A stretch of 64,000 nt of DNA, taken from positions 2,728,001-2,792,000 of the forward strand of contig OZ345352.1 of the NCBI GenBank assembly GCA_977006965.1, read 5' to 3'. Below are positions 21,125 through 32,265 of the stretch, one piece after another. This DNA is from Phymatolithon calcareum (Eukaryota > Rhodophyta > Florideophyceae > Hapalidiales). The translations under genes and the position numbers were made by a program. Below the pieces are notes generated by a model, which saw nothing but the letters and a program-made list of their open reading frames with translations, made no database searches and was not told the DNA's origin. Numbering within the stretch: position 1 is the stretch's first letter; every line of letters begins with the position of its first letter.

Positions 21125-22078
21125 TTCTGTATTTACAACCAAGCATCTCACAAACCTATACCGGCGCACAGCGACATGCTCGTATCTCTCGACAGCAGCA
21201 ATACTACGGAGACTAACATGCGTATGCCTCAAGCCCGAGAGCTTCGAAGCTGCGTGCGATTCTTTGCGATGAGAATGGAGACAGTCTCGATATGTACAGA
21301 AACGTCCTGGACAATATCGGGGGTGCAGGGGATTTTTTGACACGCGGAAATGAAACGGTTAAGGAAATGGCACTCCCTGCCGGAGCTGTCGGATCTTCAT
21401 ACAACGCGAAGGTTTTTGCCCCAGTTCATGCCTTCCAAGAAGCGCTGAAGCTCTCCTTTGCAGCTGGAAATACTATAAGATGGTTCACCGACAGCAGGAG
21501 CTGCATCAATGCTATTAACGGACACCCACGAAGGTATATGTCTAAGGTGATTTTCGTTGAATGCATTTAGATACAAAGTCACTGCGGAATTCCAAGAAAT
21601 GATGCTGTCGACGAATTTGCAAAAAGGGCACTTTGCGAATCGAGCCTATTGGATCATCAGATGGTTCCTCTGAAAATCAAGGCAGCGCGATCAATCATTA
21701 GATCTTCCATACGAGCCGAAACTGTCACCGTTCCGACATTTCCCCGAGAGCTGCCCATATCACACAGACGGGAAGAAGTGATCTTACACCAGATGATTGG
21801 AGACTGTACCCCCATGGTTGCCGTGTTTAGGCATGGAGACACAAGTTAGTACGACCTAATGTGCAAAACCTGTAACTCTGGTTGCAAGGAAACTGCCGAG
21901 CACCTGATTTTAAGGTGTGGTGGACGTTCCATCTCCAGTCGTAAGTATATTGGTAGAGTGGGTACTAAAACCGTAGAAGAGCTACGCATTGAGAGACCCT
22001 TAGCAATACTCAAATGTCTGAACAATGAAAAGCTGTTGCAGAACAGCTGTGTTACGGTGCATAATACTTTACACTCGT
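21125..22078 (+). mobile_element. LINE-A 3' copy (RNase H and zinc motif)
   Basis: This 5'-truncated LINE-A copy starts within the Tudor-like segment. It keeps the linker ASKLRAILCDENGDSLDMYR before NIGGAGDF and the RNase H residues of RWFTDSRSCINAI. A short deletion follows, then SHCGIPRNDAVDEFAKRAL and the zinc motif CKTCNSGCKETAEHLILRC. Several stops and one frame change are present. It ends without an AAAG tail against the next LINE-A copy at about 22078. Confidence 0.8.
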
Positions 22079-22811
22079 GATGTAGGTTTCTTGTTTCCTG
22101 TAGTCCTGAAAGAGGTACTGCAATTCGATGGCGGACAACACATTCGGTGGTTCAACTATAGTAGGATCTGTCTGGATGCATTGGCCGGACAGCCTCGGAT
22201 GTATGGCGAAATGGCAAGGAAGCTGTGGGAAGCCAAGGAGGCATAGATGGAGGACAACGTTACCATCGAGGCAATTTGGGTTCCATGCCACTGTGGGATA
22301 CCCGGGAACGAGAAAACCGACGAGCTTGCTCGTCGAGGCATTACGGAATCAGATCTCGTGACGCATCAAGGCGTACCCTTGACCATGGAAGCCGCGCGGT
22401 CCATAATTAAACCGCGCAATGTGATGAAAATAAGAAGTGTACATTTTCTACCCCCAGAACTCCGGATTAGTCACAGACGTGCTGAAGTCATCCTAAATCA
22501 ACTTTCCGCAGAATGCTGCTCGCTGGTAGCAGCTTTACACCGGAAGCACGATGGCTCGGTGGACTACGACCCCATGTGCAAGGGCTATCCGGGTGGAACG
22601 AAAGAGATTGTTGATCACTTAATTCTTCGCTGCAGTGGACGTGCTTTATCAAGACGGCAGACTATTGGTAGATTAGGCCCTAAAACGGTAGAGGAATTAT
22701 GTAGGGAGAAACCGCTTGAAGTACTCAAATTCGTGAACAATGAGGGGTTGCTTGACAACCCCAGATGTTAAATTTAGTTAACGTCTTCTGAAATAAAGAA
22801 AGAAAGAAAGA
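22079..22811 (+). mobile_element. LINE-A 3' copy with AAAG tail
   Basis: It starts inside RNase H (IRWFNYSRICLDALAGQPRM). A TAG at 22244-22246 is followed by the open frame 22247-22771 with IEAIWVPCHCGIPGNEKTDE, ISHRRAEVILNQLS and the zinc region DHLILRCSGRA. The 3' end is AAATAAAGAAAGAAAGAAAG (22791-22810). In the zinc motif the second cysteine has become tyrosine (CKGY). Confidence 0.8.
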
Positions 22812-22916
22812 CATCCCTCTGATCTATGTTGAATCACATTACATGGATGCCAGATTGTGGCCTTGAGCACAGGGATAGTACCAATATTATTGTTATTTAT
22901 TGGGGCACATGATGCA

Positions 22917-23190
22917 ATAGGAATTGCAATACCAATAATGCAAGGTTGAAGGCAATAGGAATTGCAATATCTTACCATTCTTCCAATATCAATTGCAATA
23001 ACAGAATCTAATTCAGGTCCTCCTGCGCCATGTCTTCACTCGCGCATTCGGCGATCTTGCCAGCACAGAGGAGGGCAAGGGTGTACCCTGATTTTCGATC
23101 ATATGCCATTACTTTTTGCAATAACTATTGCAATAAGCACCTCTCAGGGCAATTAAGACTTTATTGCAATTTATTGCAATAAATTGCAGT
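22917..23190. repeat. cluster of the palindrome ATTGCAAT
   Basis: Six exact copies of the self-complementary octamer lie at 22923-22930, 22971-22978, 22992-22999, 23127-23134, 23163-23170 and 23173-23180, with several partial copies (TTGCAATA, GCAATAGG) between them. No gene overlaps. The spacing is irregular, so this is not a simple tandem repeat. Confidence 0.7.
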
Positions 23191-23399
23191 AAAACAAATA
23201 AAAAAATATTGGTACCAAGCGTGCTTGAGCACAATCTCAGTAATATGGTACTATTACTGGGAACACCCACGACCGTAGAATGTGACTCATTGTGAATCGA
23301 CTAGAATCACTATGTAATAAACTCCGGATGTCCAAAGACCTCAATGAGGGAGGACAAGCGGAACACAACTATCATGGACTACATTATACTGATGCCGCA

Positions 23400-23520
23400 C
23401 GAAGGTAAACTTACCTAAACTTTTTGCAAGCACCTTTGCCAGTACATTCTCGTAACAGCTGTAGGAGCTTACCTTCAGTGTGAGCGATCTTTCCGCAATA
23501 AAGAAAGCAAAAAAGAAAGC
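23400..23520 (+). mobile_element. LINE-A terminal fragment
   Basis: GTGTGAGCGATCTTTCCGC followed by AATAAAGAAAGCAAAAAAGAAAG (23490-23519 overall) matches the 3' end of the LINE-A copy at 985-1020 (GTGTGAGCGAGCTTTTCG, then AATAAAGAAAG). Upstream similarity is too weak to place the start exactly. Confidence 0.5.
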
Positions 23521-24072
23521 ATCAATGCTCCTTTCAAAAGCTTCCATATCCCCTCTCATCGGTGCGAGCATTGCATGCGCAAGATCGTTTGCACCGCCTT
23601 TGGGTACGTACTTTAGGTAGCTCCATCCTCCACAATGTCGCCGTGGAAAGTTTGCGGCTTGCACAGTCTTTTCCTAGTGACATGACGCAGACGTGCAACC
23701 TTCTCGACGGTCCCATTTTCTGTCTACAATGCACCCCCAAGTAGAACAGTTCTGGCAGGAGTCAGTATGCCGTTGACGTAGATGTAATGGTCGCGAGTAA
23801 GAGAAGTTGGTCTACCGCACCAAGAGGTGCGGATGAAAGAAAGTAGGCATAGAATCCTCTGCACAAAATGGGTTGTAGGTCATTTTCAAAGAAATCCACA
23901 GAAGTTTATCGAAAAAATGGGAAGCCAAGTAGCATGGTCAGTTAGAATACTCAACAGTATCCTGAAGAATTCTACATGGACCCATATAGAGAAGAACAAC
24001 GTGGCCGCGGCCATAGACGAGGCACTACGAAATTCTGATTCAGGCAACTGAAGTTTCGAGTCTAGTTGGAAG
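23521..24072. other. no gene recognised
   Basis: Downstream flank of the monooxygenase gene. A 74-codon plus-strand ORF (23827-24051) shows no recognisable feature. Confidence 0.4.
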
Positions 24073-26229
24073 CTAAGAAAGATTCGGACTTTCCGCAAGT
24101 TGGGACAAATGGTACATTTTCAATAAATCCACATATTTACGAGCAAGAGTAATCTTATGTTCCGAAGTGCTCAGTTCGACAAACTCATATTTTCCAGTAG
24201 ACACACGATTTGTGAACATGAACGCTGTGGAGTACGTCGCGTTCTCCACAACCACCTCGCAGGTCACCCATGTACAGTTCCCCTTTCGCGTTCGTAAGAC
24301 ACCAGTTCCCTGAAAGTAGTTCCTACGTTCTTTGCCGTCTGGCCACTGTTTCCACTGCCGTTTATATTTCCACCTCGCACGTGGGCGGGCTCTTGCCGAA
24401 CTTGTCCGGAGTGTCCACGGTGTCGTTCAACGACGGGTTTTCTTGGAAAGCAAAAGTCTGATTTCCCCCTAGTGCACCACAAAGAGTGCCACTATTGTTT
24501 TTGTAGTATTGAAACATTGAGCATGTGAATGTACCCCGGTCGGATTCGAAACGTTTTTGCAGCGGATAGTAGAAGATAAACTCGGCGCACATTTCTTCCT
24601 TGGTTGCTAAGCCAAACTTCGTAGACGGCCGTTTGCTTGTGTCGTACACGCATGTTGTGCTCAGTATGTCACCAGGCGATATCTTTTTCGGTTTTTTAAA
24701 CTCTTTAAAATACTGGTGATCATTGCTCCAGTACTCGATCTGAAGAAGCAAATGGAAAATGACCAAAAGTTAGAACACGAGGCTATTTCAACGGGATCAA
24801 CAGTGTCGATTTTCTTACCGCGTTGATAGTTTCGATGAAGTTGCCGTCTTTGTCGAACCGATTAGTGTAAATTTTGCGACCCGTCGTGTGCATGTGGAGG
24901 AGGCTAACAAAGACGTTAATCTCGCCTTTCCATGTCGATGTGCAATTCGACGGGCATGTAGACATGTACTCAAACCCGTTTCTCACCTGGCGACCAAACA
25001 AACTTATGCCTGCATCACCCAAGAGTAGAAGTCCTGCTTGTGTGGGTCTTGTGTCGGCGAAATACAGTTTCGTCCCGGAAATATCAACTGCATCTGGATC
25101 TCGATCTGCATTGTCGTAATGCGTTTCCATCACCAGAAAGTTGTTCGTGTCATCAATTTCAAAGCCCACACCCTCGGGCAACAAAAATCGGCCAGCACCC
25201 ACAGCCCCTGTAAATGCAAATCCAAAACGCGATGACTGGTTAGACCGTCAAAGTTATCAACTCTCACCGACTGTTGAATGGTAACTCAAACGTACATACG
25301 AAGAGAAACGTGGTGCAGTCCTCGGTGTTTGAGAGCGGTCCGTCGCCCAGGCAGTACTCGGTTTTCAAAAAGCGTCTGGCGTACGCAGTATTCTTGCACG
25401 CAACCACGACGAGATGATGCGCCTTATTCTGGCCCGACGTGCTCCTTATGATAGGGTCAACAGCTACCAGCGTGCGTTTTCCGCCTGTCGGAACCGGGAC
25501 AATACTGCTCGTGCAGGCGTATGTTGTCACATTTACAGACGGAACAGAATAATTGGTGGCCACGATCGTATGTGTGAACGTGATATCCGGTGGCAACGGC
25601 AACTCCTCCGTGCTCGGATAGGTGCCATCTTCGTTGAACAGTACGACGCGCGAACTTCGACGATTATTCCCGTGATATGCGAAACCTGATGCACCATACG
25701 CGTAAATCATGGCCTGGCTTCCAGAACTGATGGGGCGATCCTGGTCATCATGAGCATCTAGATTTCGCTCCAATTCAAGCGTAGCCGAACCATTGATTGG
25801 ATTCCGCGTGCATGCAACCAGTTTCCAACTTCCGTCGTTCTGGCAGGCATCTTCGTTCGGAAACACTGTGGACCCGTTCACGGAAGTCTCGCCGATGGGA
25901 TATGCCGTGAATGGGACGTAACGATCGCGGAACGTGCAATTATTGAGCATTCGGGACTCGAATTCCGCGCTAGCAATGTCAGACCCGAGCATTGACCCCG
26001 ATGTGTCTTCGGAGACGCCGAGTGCAACCCAAGCAACACCGGATTCTGAAAGTACAGCTGTGTCATTCACTGTGAGAGCGAGGGAAATTCGACGAGTGTC
26101 ATTGTGCAAGGTCCAATACAAGTGTGCATTTTCGCTGAGTGATGCAGGACCTTGATCGTACTTTTTGGACAGCGCAACAACATGAGCGGCAAGAACAAGC
26201 AGTAAAAGAACGAATGGCAGAAACGCCAT
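24073..26229 (-). CDS. secreted DOMON/copper type II monooxygenase
   Basis: Related to dopamine beta-hydroxylase and peptidylglycine monooxygenase: copper- and ascorbate-dependent hydroxylation, probably in the secretory pathway or outside the cell. My exon model is 26229-25296, 25207-24819, 24739-24374 and 24309-24073, about 641 residues. Introns 1 and 2 have GTACGT and GTAAGA donors with CAG acceptors. Intron 3 (GTGGAA donor) is less certain; without it the protein ends at 24362 after PPTCEVEI. Residues 1-20 form a signal peptide (MAFLPFVLLLLVLAAHVVA). A DOMON domain follows (YWTLHNDTRRISLALTVND, GVAWVALGVSED). Copper ligands are all visible: HH in AHHLVVVACKN, His in METHYDN, HxH in LLHMHTTG, and Met in KEEMCAEFIFYYP. 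The ATG at 26229 is chosen because the frame upstream has only a GTG. No membrane anchor is seen. The substrate is unknown. Confidence 0.85.
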
Positions 26230-28042
26230 GGCCCCTGCCACTGTAAATGTCAGATAGTAGCAAAGGCTTTGGACGGCGAGAGGACAACAGCAGCTGGTCG
26301 CAGATCAACCTTGAAGCAGTTATATAGCATGATGCTGTGTCACATGTTCTTCTCGCAAGCCATGATGTTAATGATGAGAATGAAGTCGTAGGCCTAAGCT
26401 AGTGCCTTGCAGTCAATTGGAGATGCTGTTTGGAGCTGCGCTCCTTTGAGGGACCGTTGGCAGGTCGAAGGTGATCACGACTCGGCGTTAGTACAATACC
26501 TGACGAGGTTGGTTTGATGAGCAGGTCATCGCGTAGAAACAGCTATGCTTAACAGACGATGAAGTAATTTATCTTCTTGATTTGAAATTCGCTGCCGACT
26601 AGTGCATTTATGATGCGTCAGATACGGTCAGTCAAAATGACGCCTGCCAATCTCACATTCCGGAACGTCATATGGAATGGATGTAAAACGCAGCTTGCCA
26701 TATTTTGCACTCGGTTGGGCTACGCTGCCAATAACGCAAATCTCGAGAATCTCCCATGTCCTCAATGGCGACGGTCGCACACTCGATCTCGCAGTAAAAG
26801 ATATGTCAATCCTCATGGCTTAGCAATCCATCTCAGACGAAGAAGAAACCAGGCTACAGAGCACTGTCGATGCAATCCAGGAGATCTGTCCCGAAAACGC
26901 GAAGTAGAAATGTAGGCAACGGGACTTAGCACTATGATAAACTTCTTCCCAGGGCCGTTTTTGTGTCTGACTTTTTTTGCTTTTCGAAAAGTCATAGTCA
27001 TGACGTTTTTCGAAAAGTCAGTCATAAACAAGTCGCATTTCGAGTCGCACTTGTGCGGGGCGTGGACAGTCTACGTCAAAGGCGTGGTGATGTGTTATGA
27101 GCCGTGCGCATACCGTAGATATCGCTGATCTCCGCACGGAACTTATATCTTTCCTTTGTATGTATAAGATTCTCTATTCTTCATTAGTCTCTTGTAACCT
27201 TCTTGCACACTCCCTTGCATCCTTTGCCTTGAAACCGGTTACACGAGGCGGCGAAACCCAGGTCCACGCGGGTGATTTAAATCATATTGTTTTGGCGATG
27301 TCAATGCCAGTTCATTCACAACAAACACTCGGATGATGTCGGTCATTTCAAGCGTTCCGGCTAGCATAGTCTTTCGTTGCTATCCTTTAATTCTTCCGAA
27401 ATTGCTAAGCAGACGCTAGATGGGGGCCGACGATGCTTGGACAGATAGAACAGCACGTGCAACGAGATTGAACAAAACTGGGCTTGTCCCATGAGTTTGT
27501 AGTACCTCTCCTACTATCCCTGTGTGCACTAAAAAAATCAAACGCACATTCATTAATAACGATCATTGAAGCAACGTGGAACAGCAAGAAACGCCTGGGC
27601 TCGTGTGGCTCACACGAGCTTTCTTCACCGGAAACCGGTCGCCACTTCGCCGCTTCTTCGTCGACGGGCTCCCAGATTCGGCAGAGGCGAGCGGAAACTC
27701 CATCAGTGGGACGAGCCTAGATAACTTTGGCCTGCAACTTCTGTAGCCTCACTTTCCGCACATTGTCGCGCTCTTCAACTGCCTCAGCACTGCGTCTGCG
27801 CGTTTGCGGAACGTGCAAGCCAGGCGCTTTCTCTTCGATATCGTCCAGGTGATTAGTGCCACCGCCACTACCGCTTATACGGTGCACCTGCATATAAGCA
27901 TGTCTCCATCCTTGAACACCGAGGCTGCCATGGTGCTCCAAGTGGACTTCTTGACACTTTATCAGCGGCCCCCGCTTGAAGTTTGACGCCTTTTTCATCT
28001 CCCGCTGCTGCTCCTCGAGGCGCTTCGCTGTCAAGCGGTAGC
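26230..28042. other. no gene recognised; monooxygenase upstream region
   Basis: The first few hundred bases are the presumed promoter of the monooxygenase; I see no convincing core element. Near 26980-27025 the 14-base string TTTTCGAAAAGTCA is repeated. A 109-codon minus-strand ORF (27717-28046), rich in Arg, Glu and Gln, abuts a LINE-B copy and has no known motif. Confidence 0.4.
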
Positions 28043-28960
28043 TCACGGTCTACTCGTCGCTACTCCCGTATCGGCATTCATATTCCCCGATGGTGCTTCG
28101 AACACGATGGAGTAGAATAGGCCTTCCGCTTGGTTGATCTGTGCTTCCACGGTGTTTGTCCACGTTGTGAGGTGTGTCGTCCATCTTCGTTGTATTAACG
28201 ACTTGTACATGGATATGTGCTTGACCGTTGACAGCCCTTTCGCATTGAGTCCGAGATCTTTCAGGCCCAATATGATTTCATTGGCCCCATAATGTGTTTT
28301 AGCGTTGCGTGGTGCAATGCACGTGTTGTCGATCGTTGTGCCCCGGTATTCTAGTGGAGGGGTTTCGTGCAGCTCTTCGCGCGAAAGTCGGATTTTATGC
28401 TTGAATAGTCCGGTATGGCTAAGAGCCTCACTTTTTCCCTTCTCAGTGTTCCAAGTCATTCCAGTTTCCTTGGCCCAGTTTGATGCAGTATCTAACAGCC
28501 ACTGCATGCCCGGGGCATTTTTAGCTTGGAGCTGCATATCGTCCGCGGACAGGATCGTGGGATGCTTCACCATATGCCTAAGCGCCATTTCGACTGCTAA
28601 GGCGAATGTATCCATGAGCAGGTTGTAGAGACAGGGCCTGAGAGGGGATACTTGCGGTAGACCACGGTCGATCAGAAGAAATCTCTTCGACTCGTCTCCA
28701 AACATCGCAATCCAAGACGAATTAAGTAGGTATTTGACCATCTCGGCGAGGTTCGAGTAGGCACTTGTAGACTCGCTGTTGTAATATGATTCGAGGGACG
28801 CGGTTGTACACCGACGAGAGGTGAAGGACGGCTGCAAAGCGGTGGCCCTCTTCATGATGCTTGTCGATCTAAGTATCGCAAGCTCCGTCCCCTAATTCGT
28901 CGGGAAGCTCAGTTCGAAGCGGTGGAACTTGTCCCATCTGCGTATCGCCGAGTCCAGCGC
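28043..28960 (-). mobile_element. LINE-B copy, second subfamily
   Basis: The minus-strand frame 28043-28855 is open for 270 codons. It gives SSWIAMFGDESKRFLLIDRG, the decayed LPQVSPLRPCLYNLLMDTFA, SADDMQLQAKNAPGMQWLLD (catalytic SADD in place of FADD) and REELHETPPLEYRGTTIDN. It ends at EGLFYSIVFEAPSGNM. The fingers region upstream (GTELAILRS, TASLESYYN) is partly deleted. The subfamily marker ELHET is shared with the copy at 0.2-1.5 kb. Confidence 0.8.
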
Positions 28961-29373
28961 CGAGCCATTTTTTTTAATTCAAGTTTATTTAAAAGCCCCA
29001 CAGACTTCCGAAGATATGGGCGAGGCTTCCTCTGATGCTACCAACCTTTGTGCAACTCACGAAACGTCCACCAGAATGGCGGACGAGAAAACTCAGGATT
29101 CAAAGTAATTCTATCTCAGTCCTCTACTGGATTGTTGGTGCTTGGGCTCGCAAGCAATTTGACTTGCCTTCTGCCAATCAATACAGGCCTTCTTCGTTCT
29201 CCATGCGTTCTATGAATGTCTTGCTAAATAGTAAGAGCTCATCTAGCGCCTTTTCTGCTTCCAGTCGTTTTTCTCCTTCGAGGTCGTACCCTGCTAGCGT
29301 GCGTTCAAGGGTCTCCATATGCTCTCTGGCTCTGGTGCCGAATTCTGCGGCCATACTTGTTGTTAACACCTGT
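28961..29373 (-). mobile_element. LINE-B 3' end, split by gypsy-1
   Basis: The minus strand encodes QVLTTSMAAEFGTRAREHME and then EKALDELLLFSKTFIERMEN, closely matching the C-terminus of the LINE-B copy at 58535-58741. A 3' untranslated region follows, ending TTTTAAATAAACTTGAATTA plus an A run near 28970. Gypsy-1 interrupts it at 29374. The upstream continuation lies beyond the other LTR, at 35998-36060 (GGACGRFTQV). A related 3' end is at 53208-53260. Confidence 0.75.
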
Positions 29374-30767
29374 GTGTAAGGGATTTTTATAAACTGCCCT
29401 TATGACAGCACATTTCTTCTTAGAGCACTACCCTTACAGTACTTCTATACTTTTATATTTGAGGAAATTCACTACATGGCCACCAAAAACTGAATAAATT
29501 CACTACATGGCCATCTCTAGCAAATCTACTACTCACCCCTAGCCAAGCGTACTATCATAACACACTCTAGCTAAAACTACTACTCATCTATGGGACAGTA
29601 AAACATATTGCGCGCGCTACTCTCTATGCTTTAGATCCTCGTCGCAAGTAGCATCTCCATCATCGCAGGCGGTAAGGTCCATGATCATGGACTGAGCCGC
29701 TTTGCCGATGTGTTTTCATTTCGCCTCGACGACGTTGTGTATGTTGGGTCTCCCGCATGTCTGCGAAAAGTGACCACTGTTTCGGCACGAGGAGCAATGA
29801 CGGGCCCTCATTTCGGACGGCAAGTAGGGCTTCTTGCGCTTGCGGCCCGGCTTAGTCGCAAGGTCAAACGGCACCAAAATCCTATACGAGCTGGTCTCCA
29901 GTGACTGCAACACGCGTGATTCTGCACGCATGCAGTTTGGCCCACGTTCTCAACGTCCATACATCCCCGAACCATTGCTCGTTCCACGAGTCGAACGACA
30001 CCCAATGCTGCTTCAAGCGCCTAGAAGTGTACAAAAGTGCAGGTGCAAGCTGTGCGCTGACTGCAGATGAGTGTCAGGCGCTGTTTGCTTCTCTTCTCTA
30101 CGAGGTGGCCTTGCCCATTGACGTTTTGTGAGAGATCACGAGGTTTACAACGTCAACAAAGCTTGATCTAGCGTAATCGCCTACCTGTAGCACGAGCTCC
30201 TTCTTTTCTATGATTTCGGAGTTAGTGCGGGAGTGTTGTCTGTTGAGCGTTGCAGATGAATACGACAATGTGCTTACAGAGCGCCGTTGTACACGTAACG
30301 GATGAGTAGTAGATTTGGCTAGAGATGGCCATGTAGTGAATTTTTCCAATTTTTGGTGGCCATGAAGTGAATTTCCTCTTTTATATTTCTATACCATTAT
30401 GTTTTTACATGATATGGATAGTTACATTAGTTCCTATTCCTTGTTGCGAGGTTGTAATTGATACTTATAGTTGTGATGGCAACTTCTAGTAGCAAACTGG
30501 CTCCTTATGCCTAGCTGGGAAAATACTCTAGACTATCAATACCTAGTGTCTAGACTATCTTAGAACTCTATATAAACTTGGAAGCCGGCCCGAAGTCGAG
30601 GCCGGCAACGAACTCAGACTAAGACTACCCCAACCAGAAACACCAGAATCACCAACCTTCACCACAAACCTCACCCAAACTCAACCGTACCACACGTGCC
30701 ACCACTCGTGTCATACCACCACCGAAAATAATTTACTTCTCAAGTAAGTATCATACTCCGCCTTTCA
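29374..30767 (+). repeat. gypsy-1 5' LTR (interrupted)
   Basis: Pieces 29374-29460 and 30389-30767 align with the 464-bp 3' LTR with few differences. The remainder is MULE-4 plus one copy of its 10-bp duplication. The LTR contains a TATA-like CTCTATATAAACTTGG near 30565, which may be its promoter. Confidence 0.9.
29461..30378 (-). mobile_element. MULE-4 inside the gypsy-1 5' LTR
   Basis: It starts GAGGAAATTCACTACATGG and ends CCATGAAGTGAATTTCCTC, with inverted repeats of about 75-80 bp. The perfect 10-bp duplication TTTTATATTT flanks it at 29451-29460 and 30379-30388. The intact 3' LTR shows the empty site. The minus strand 29716-29931 encodes VPFDLATKPGRKRKKPYLPS and an intact CCHC knuckle, CSSCRNSGHFSQTC. 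No transposase core is present. At 918 bp it is non-autonomous. Confidence 0.93.
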
Positions 30768-30769
30768 TT

Positions 30770-30781
30770 TGGTAGCACCGG
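30770..30781 (+). other. gypsy-1 primer binding site
   Basis: TGGTAGCACCGG begins two bases after the 5' LTR. It is complementary to a tRNA 3' end of the form CCGGTGCTACCA. An initiator-Met-like tRNA is plausible but the tRNA itself is not identified. Confidence 0.6.
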
Positions 30782-30952
30782 CTACAGCGCAGCAATTGTT
30801 ACGGTCACCGGTGCCCTGATTTCCGCGAGCCTTTGAGCTTATTAATTGGAAATTGGCGCATCCGTGACCTTACATAAAAATAATCATATACTAATTATTT
30901 TTACCCAAATTGGGATTGTGCAGTAGATCTGATTACAGGGTCGTCGCGTACC

Positions 30953-31459
30953 GTGATTGTTTCGAAGCAGTCCGTTCCACCGCCGCCGATCGTTAGCGAA
31001 TCGGATGACACTTCGCTCTCGGTTTTAATTGTCCGCCCGAAAATATCTCTCGACCTCCGCGTGACCTCCATCCCGACATATCGAATTCCCCGCTCGGCCC
31101 CAGCACGTGCCCTGAAGGGCCCCCGACAAGAAAATCAAGAAAATTTCTGGTCGCAAGGCGAGAGCCGCGGACCAACGCGCGCGCGCCGTGCCGAGAAGCA
31201 AAAGGACCGCCATAAAATTCCGTTAAAAAATATCCGCCGTCACTGCAAGCTTTGTGTTGTCACATTTAACGGTCCCTGGAGCTTCCAAGACCATATTCGG
31301 TCCAAGAAGCATCGCCGTAACGTCACGGTACTACATACCGATCTCCACTGCTTGCAGGGCAAGCGTGACTTTGAGTCACTGGACCGCTTCAAGCGTCAAC
31401 AGAAGAGCAAGGCCCACCTCCGCGTTATTGATAACATCAATCTTAAATTATTCCAGTAA
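30953..31459 (+). pseudogene. gypsy-1 first ORF with U1-type zinc finger
   Basis: An open frame of 168 codons lies between the primer site and gag. It has a proline- and arginine-rich N-terminal part and then CKLCVVTFNGPWSFQDHIRS followed by KKH. This is a CX2CX12HX5H zinc finger of the U1/matrin/JAZ class, associated with double-stranded RNA or RNP binding. The C-terminal part is basic. The frame starts at GTG 30953 with no nearby ATG, so the true start may be lost or upstream. It probably belongs to the N-terminal part of Gag. Confidence 0.55.
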
Positions 31460-31540
31460 TCAAAATCTGGTCGTGATAATTTTTCTCAAGCATCCAATCA
31501 ACCTCGTCAGACACCTAAAGTACAACAATTAATTGGTGAG

Positions 31541-32265
31541 TTGCACGCCCAATTAGAGGATGCACAGAGAAAAATTAACGAATTATCTGCCAGTCATATG
31601 AGTGACCGCCAACCTAAAATCACCAAACCATCGTCGTATACTGGAAAAACACCTGTCGAAAGTTGGGCCTATCGCATGGACAACTATTTAATAGGTGTCA
31701 GCAACCCTAGCGAGGCTTTAAAAATTGCCGTCAGCTTTCTAGACGGTCAAGCACACACTTGGTTTGTGACTCTAAACCTGCATCGTAATCCAAAAATATC
31801 TTCGTGGAACGAACTAAGGGAATAAAATGCTGAGTCGTTTCGGATCGCTAAACAAGGTCAAACTCGCAAGAGACAAATTGAGCCTATGGAAGCAGATCAA
31901 GTCAGTCCAAGTCTAGAACAATGTCTTCCTCACAATCATCGCAGATATTCCTAACATTTCTATCGACGAAGTCTTTGACCGGTACTCTCGAGGTTTAAAG
32001 TCATACATTTGGAAAGATTTTTGCACCAAGCAGTACCGTACTATCAGCAACCTCATGAGAGATGCCGAACTCGTCGAGAGTGCTCACCGTAGCGGACAAA
32101 CGCAGCCTCAGGATCCACCTGCTTCTGGTCCAAAGCAAAACCCTGAGTTTCAAGTGCATTGCTGAAGGACGTTGCTTGCGTTGTAGAGAGAAAGGCCACA
32201 TCGCTCGCAACTGTCCAAAAACGTCAAGAGGAACTGAGCTTAGCCGATTCCAACTCGCTTGCTAG
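31541..32265 (+). pseudogene. gypsy-1 gag
   Basis: 31541-31825 reads SYTGKTPVESWAYRMDNYLI and GQAHTWFVTLNLHRNPKISS, a retrotransposon Gag pattern. A frame change at about 31822 leads to MLSRFGSLNKVKLARDKLSL, then a stop (VQV*NN) and further capsid-like sequence. The knuckle CLRCREKGHIARNCPK (CX2CX4HX4C, about 32174-32221) ends the region. Confidence 0.8.

Noticed and set aside
22917-23190. CRISPR-like array from repeated ATTGCAAT
   Set aside because: The unit is 8 bp, palindromic and irregularly spaced, in a eukaryotic context.
25294-25299. GTATGT as donor of monooxygenase intron 1
   Set aside because: It puts exon 2 out of phase. GTACGT four bases downstream keeps phase and yields the conserved W-A-V-G sequence.
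26229-26241. GTG start 12 bases upstream of the monooxygenase ATG
   Set aside because: The ATG at 26229 begins a good signal peptide. A eukaryotic GTG start is unlikely.
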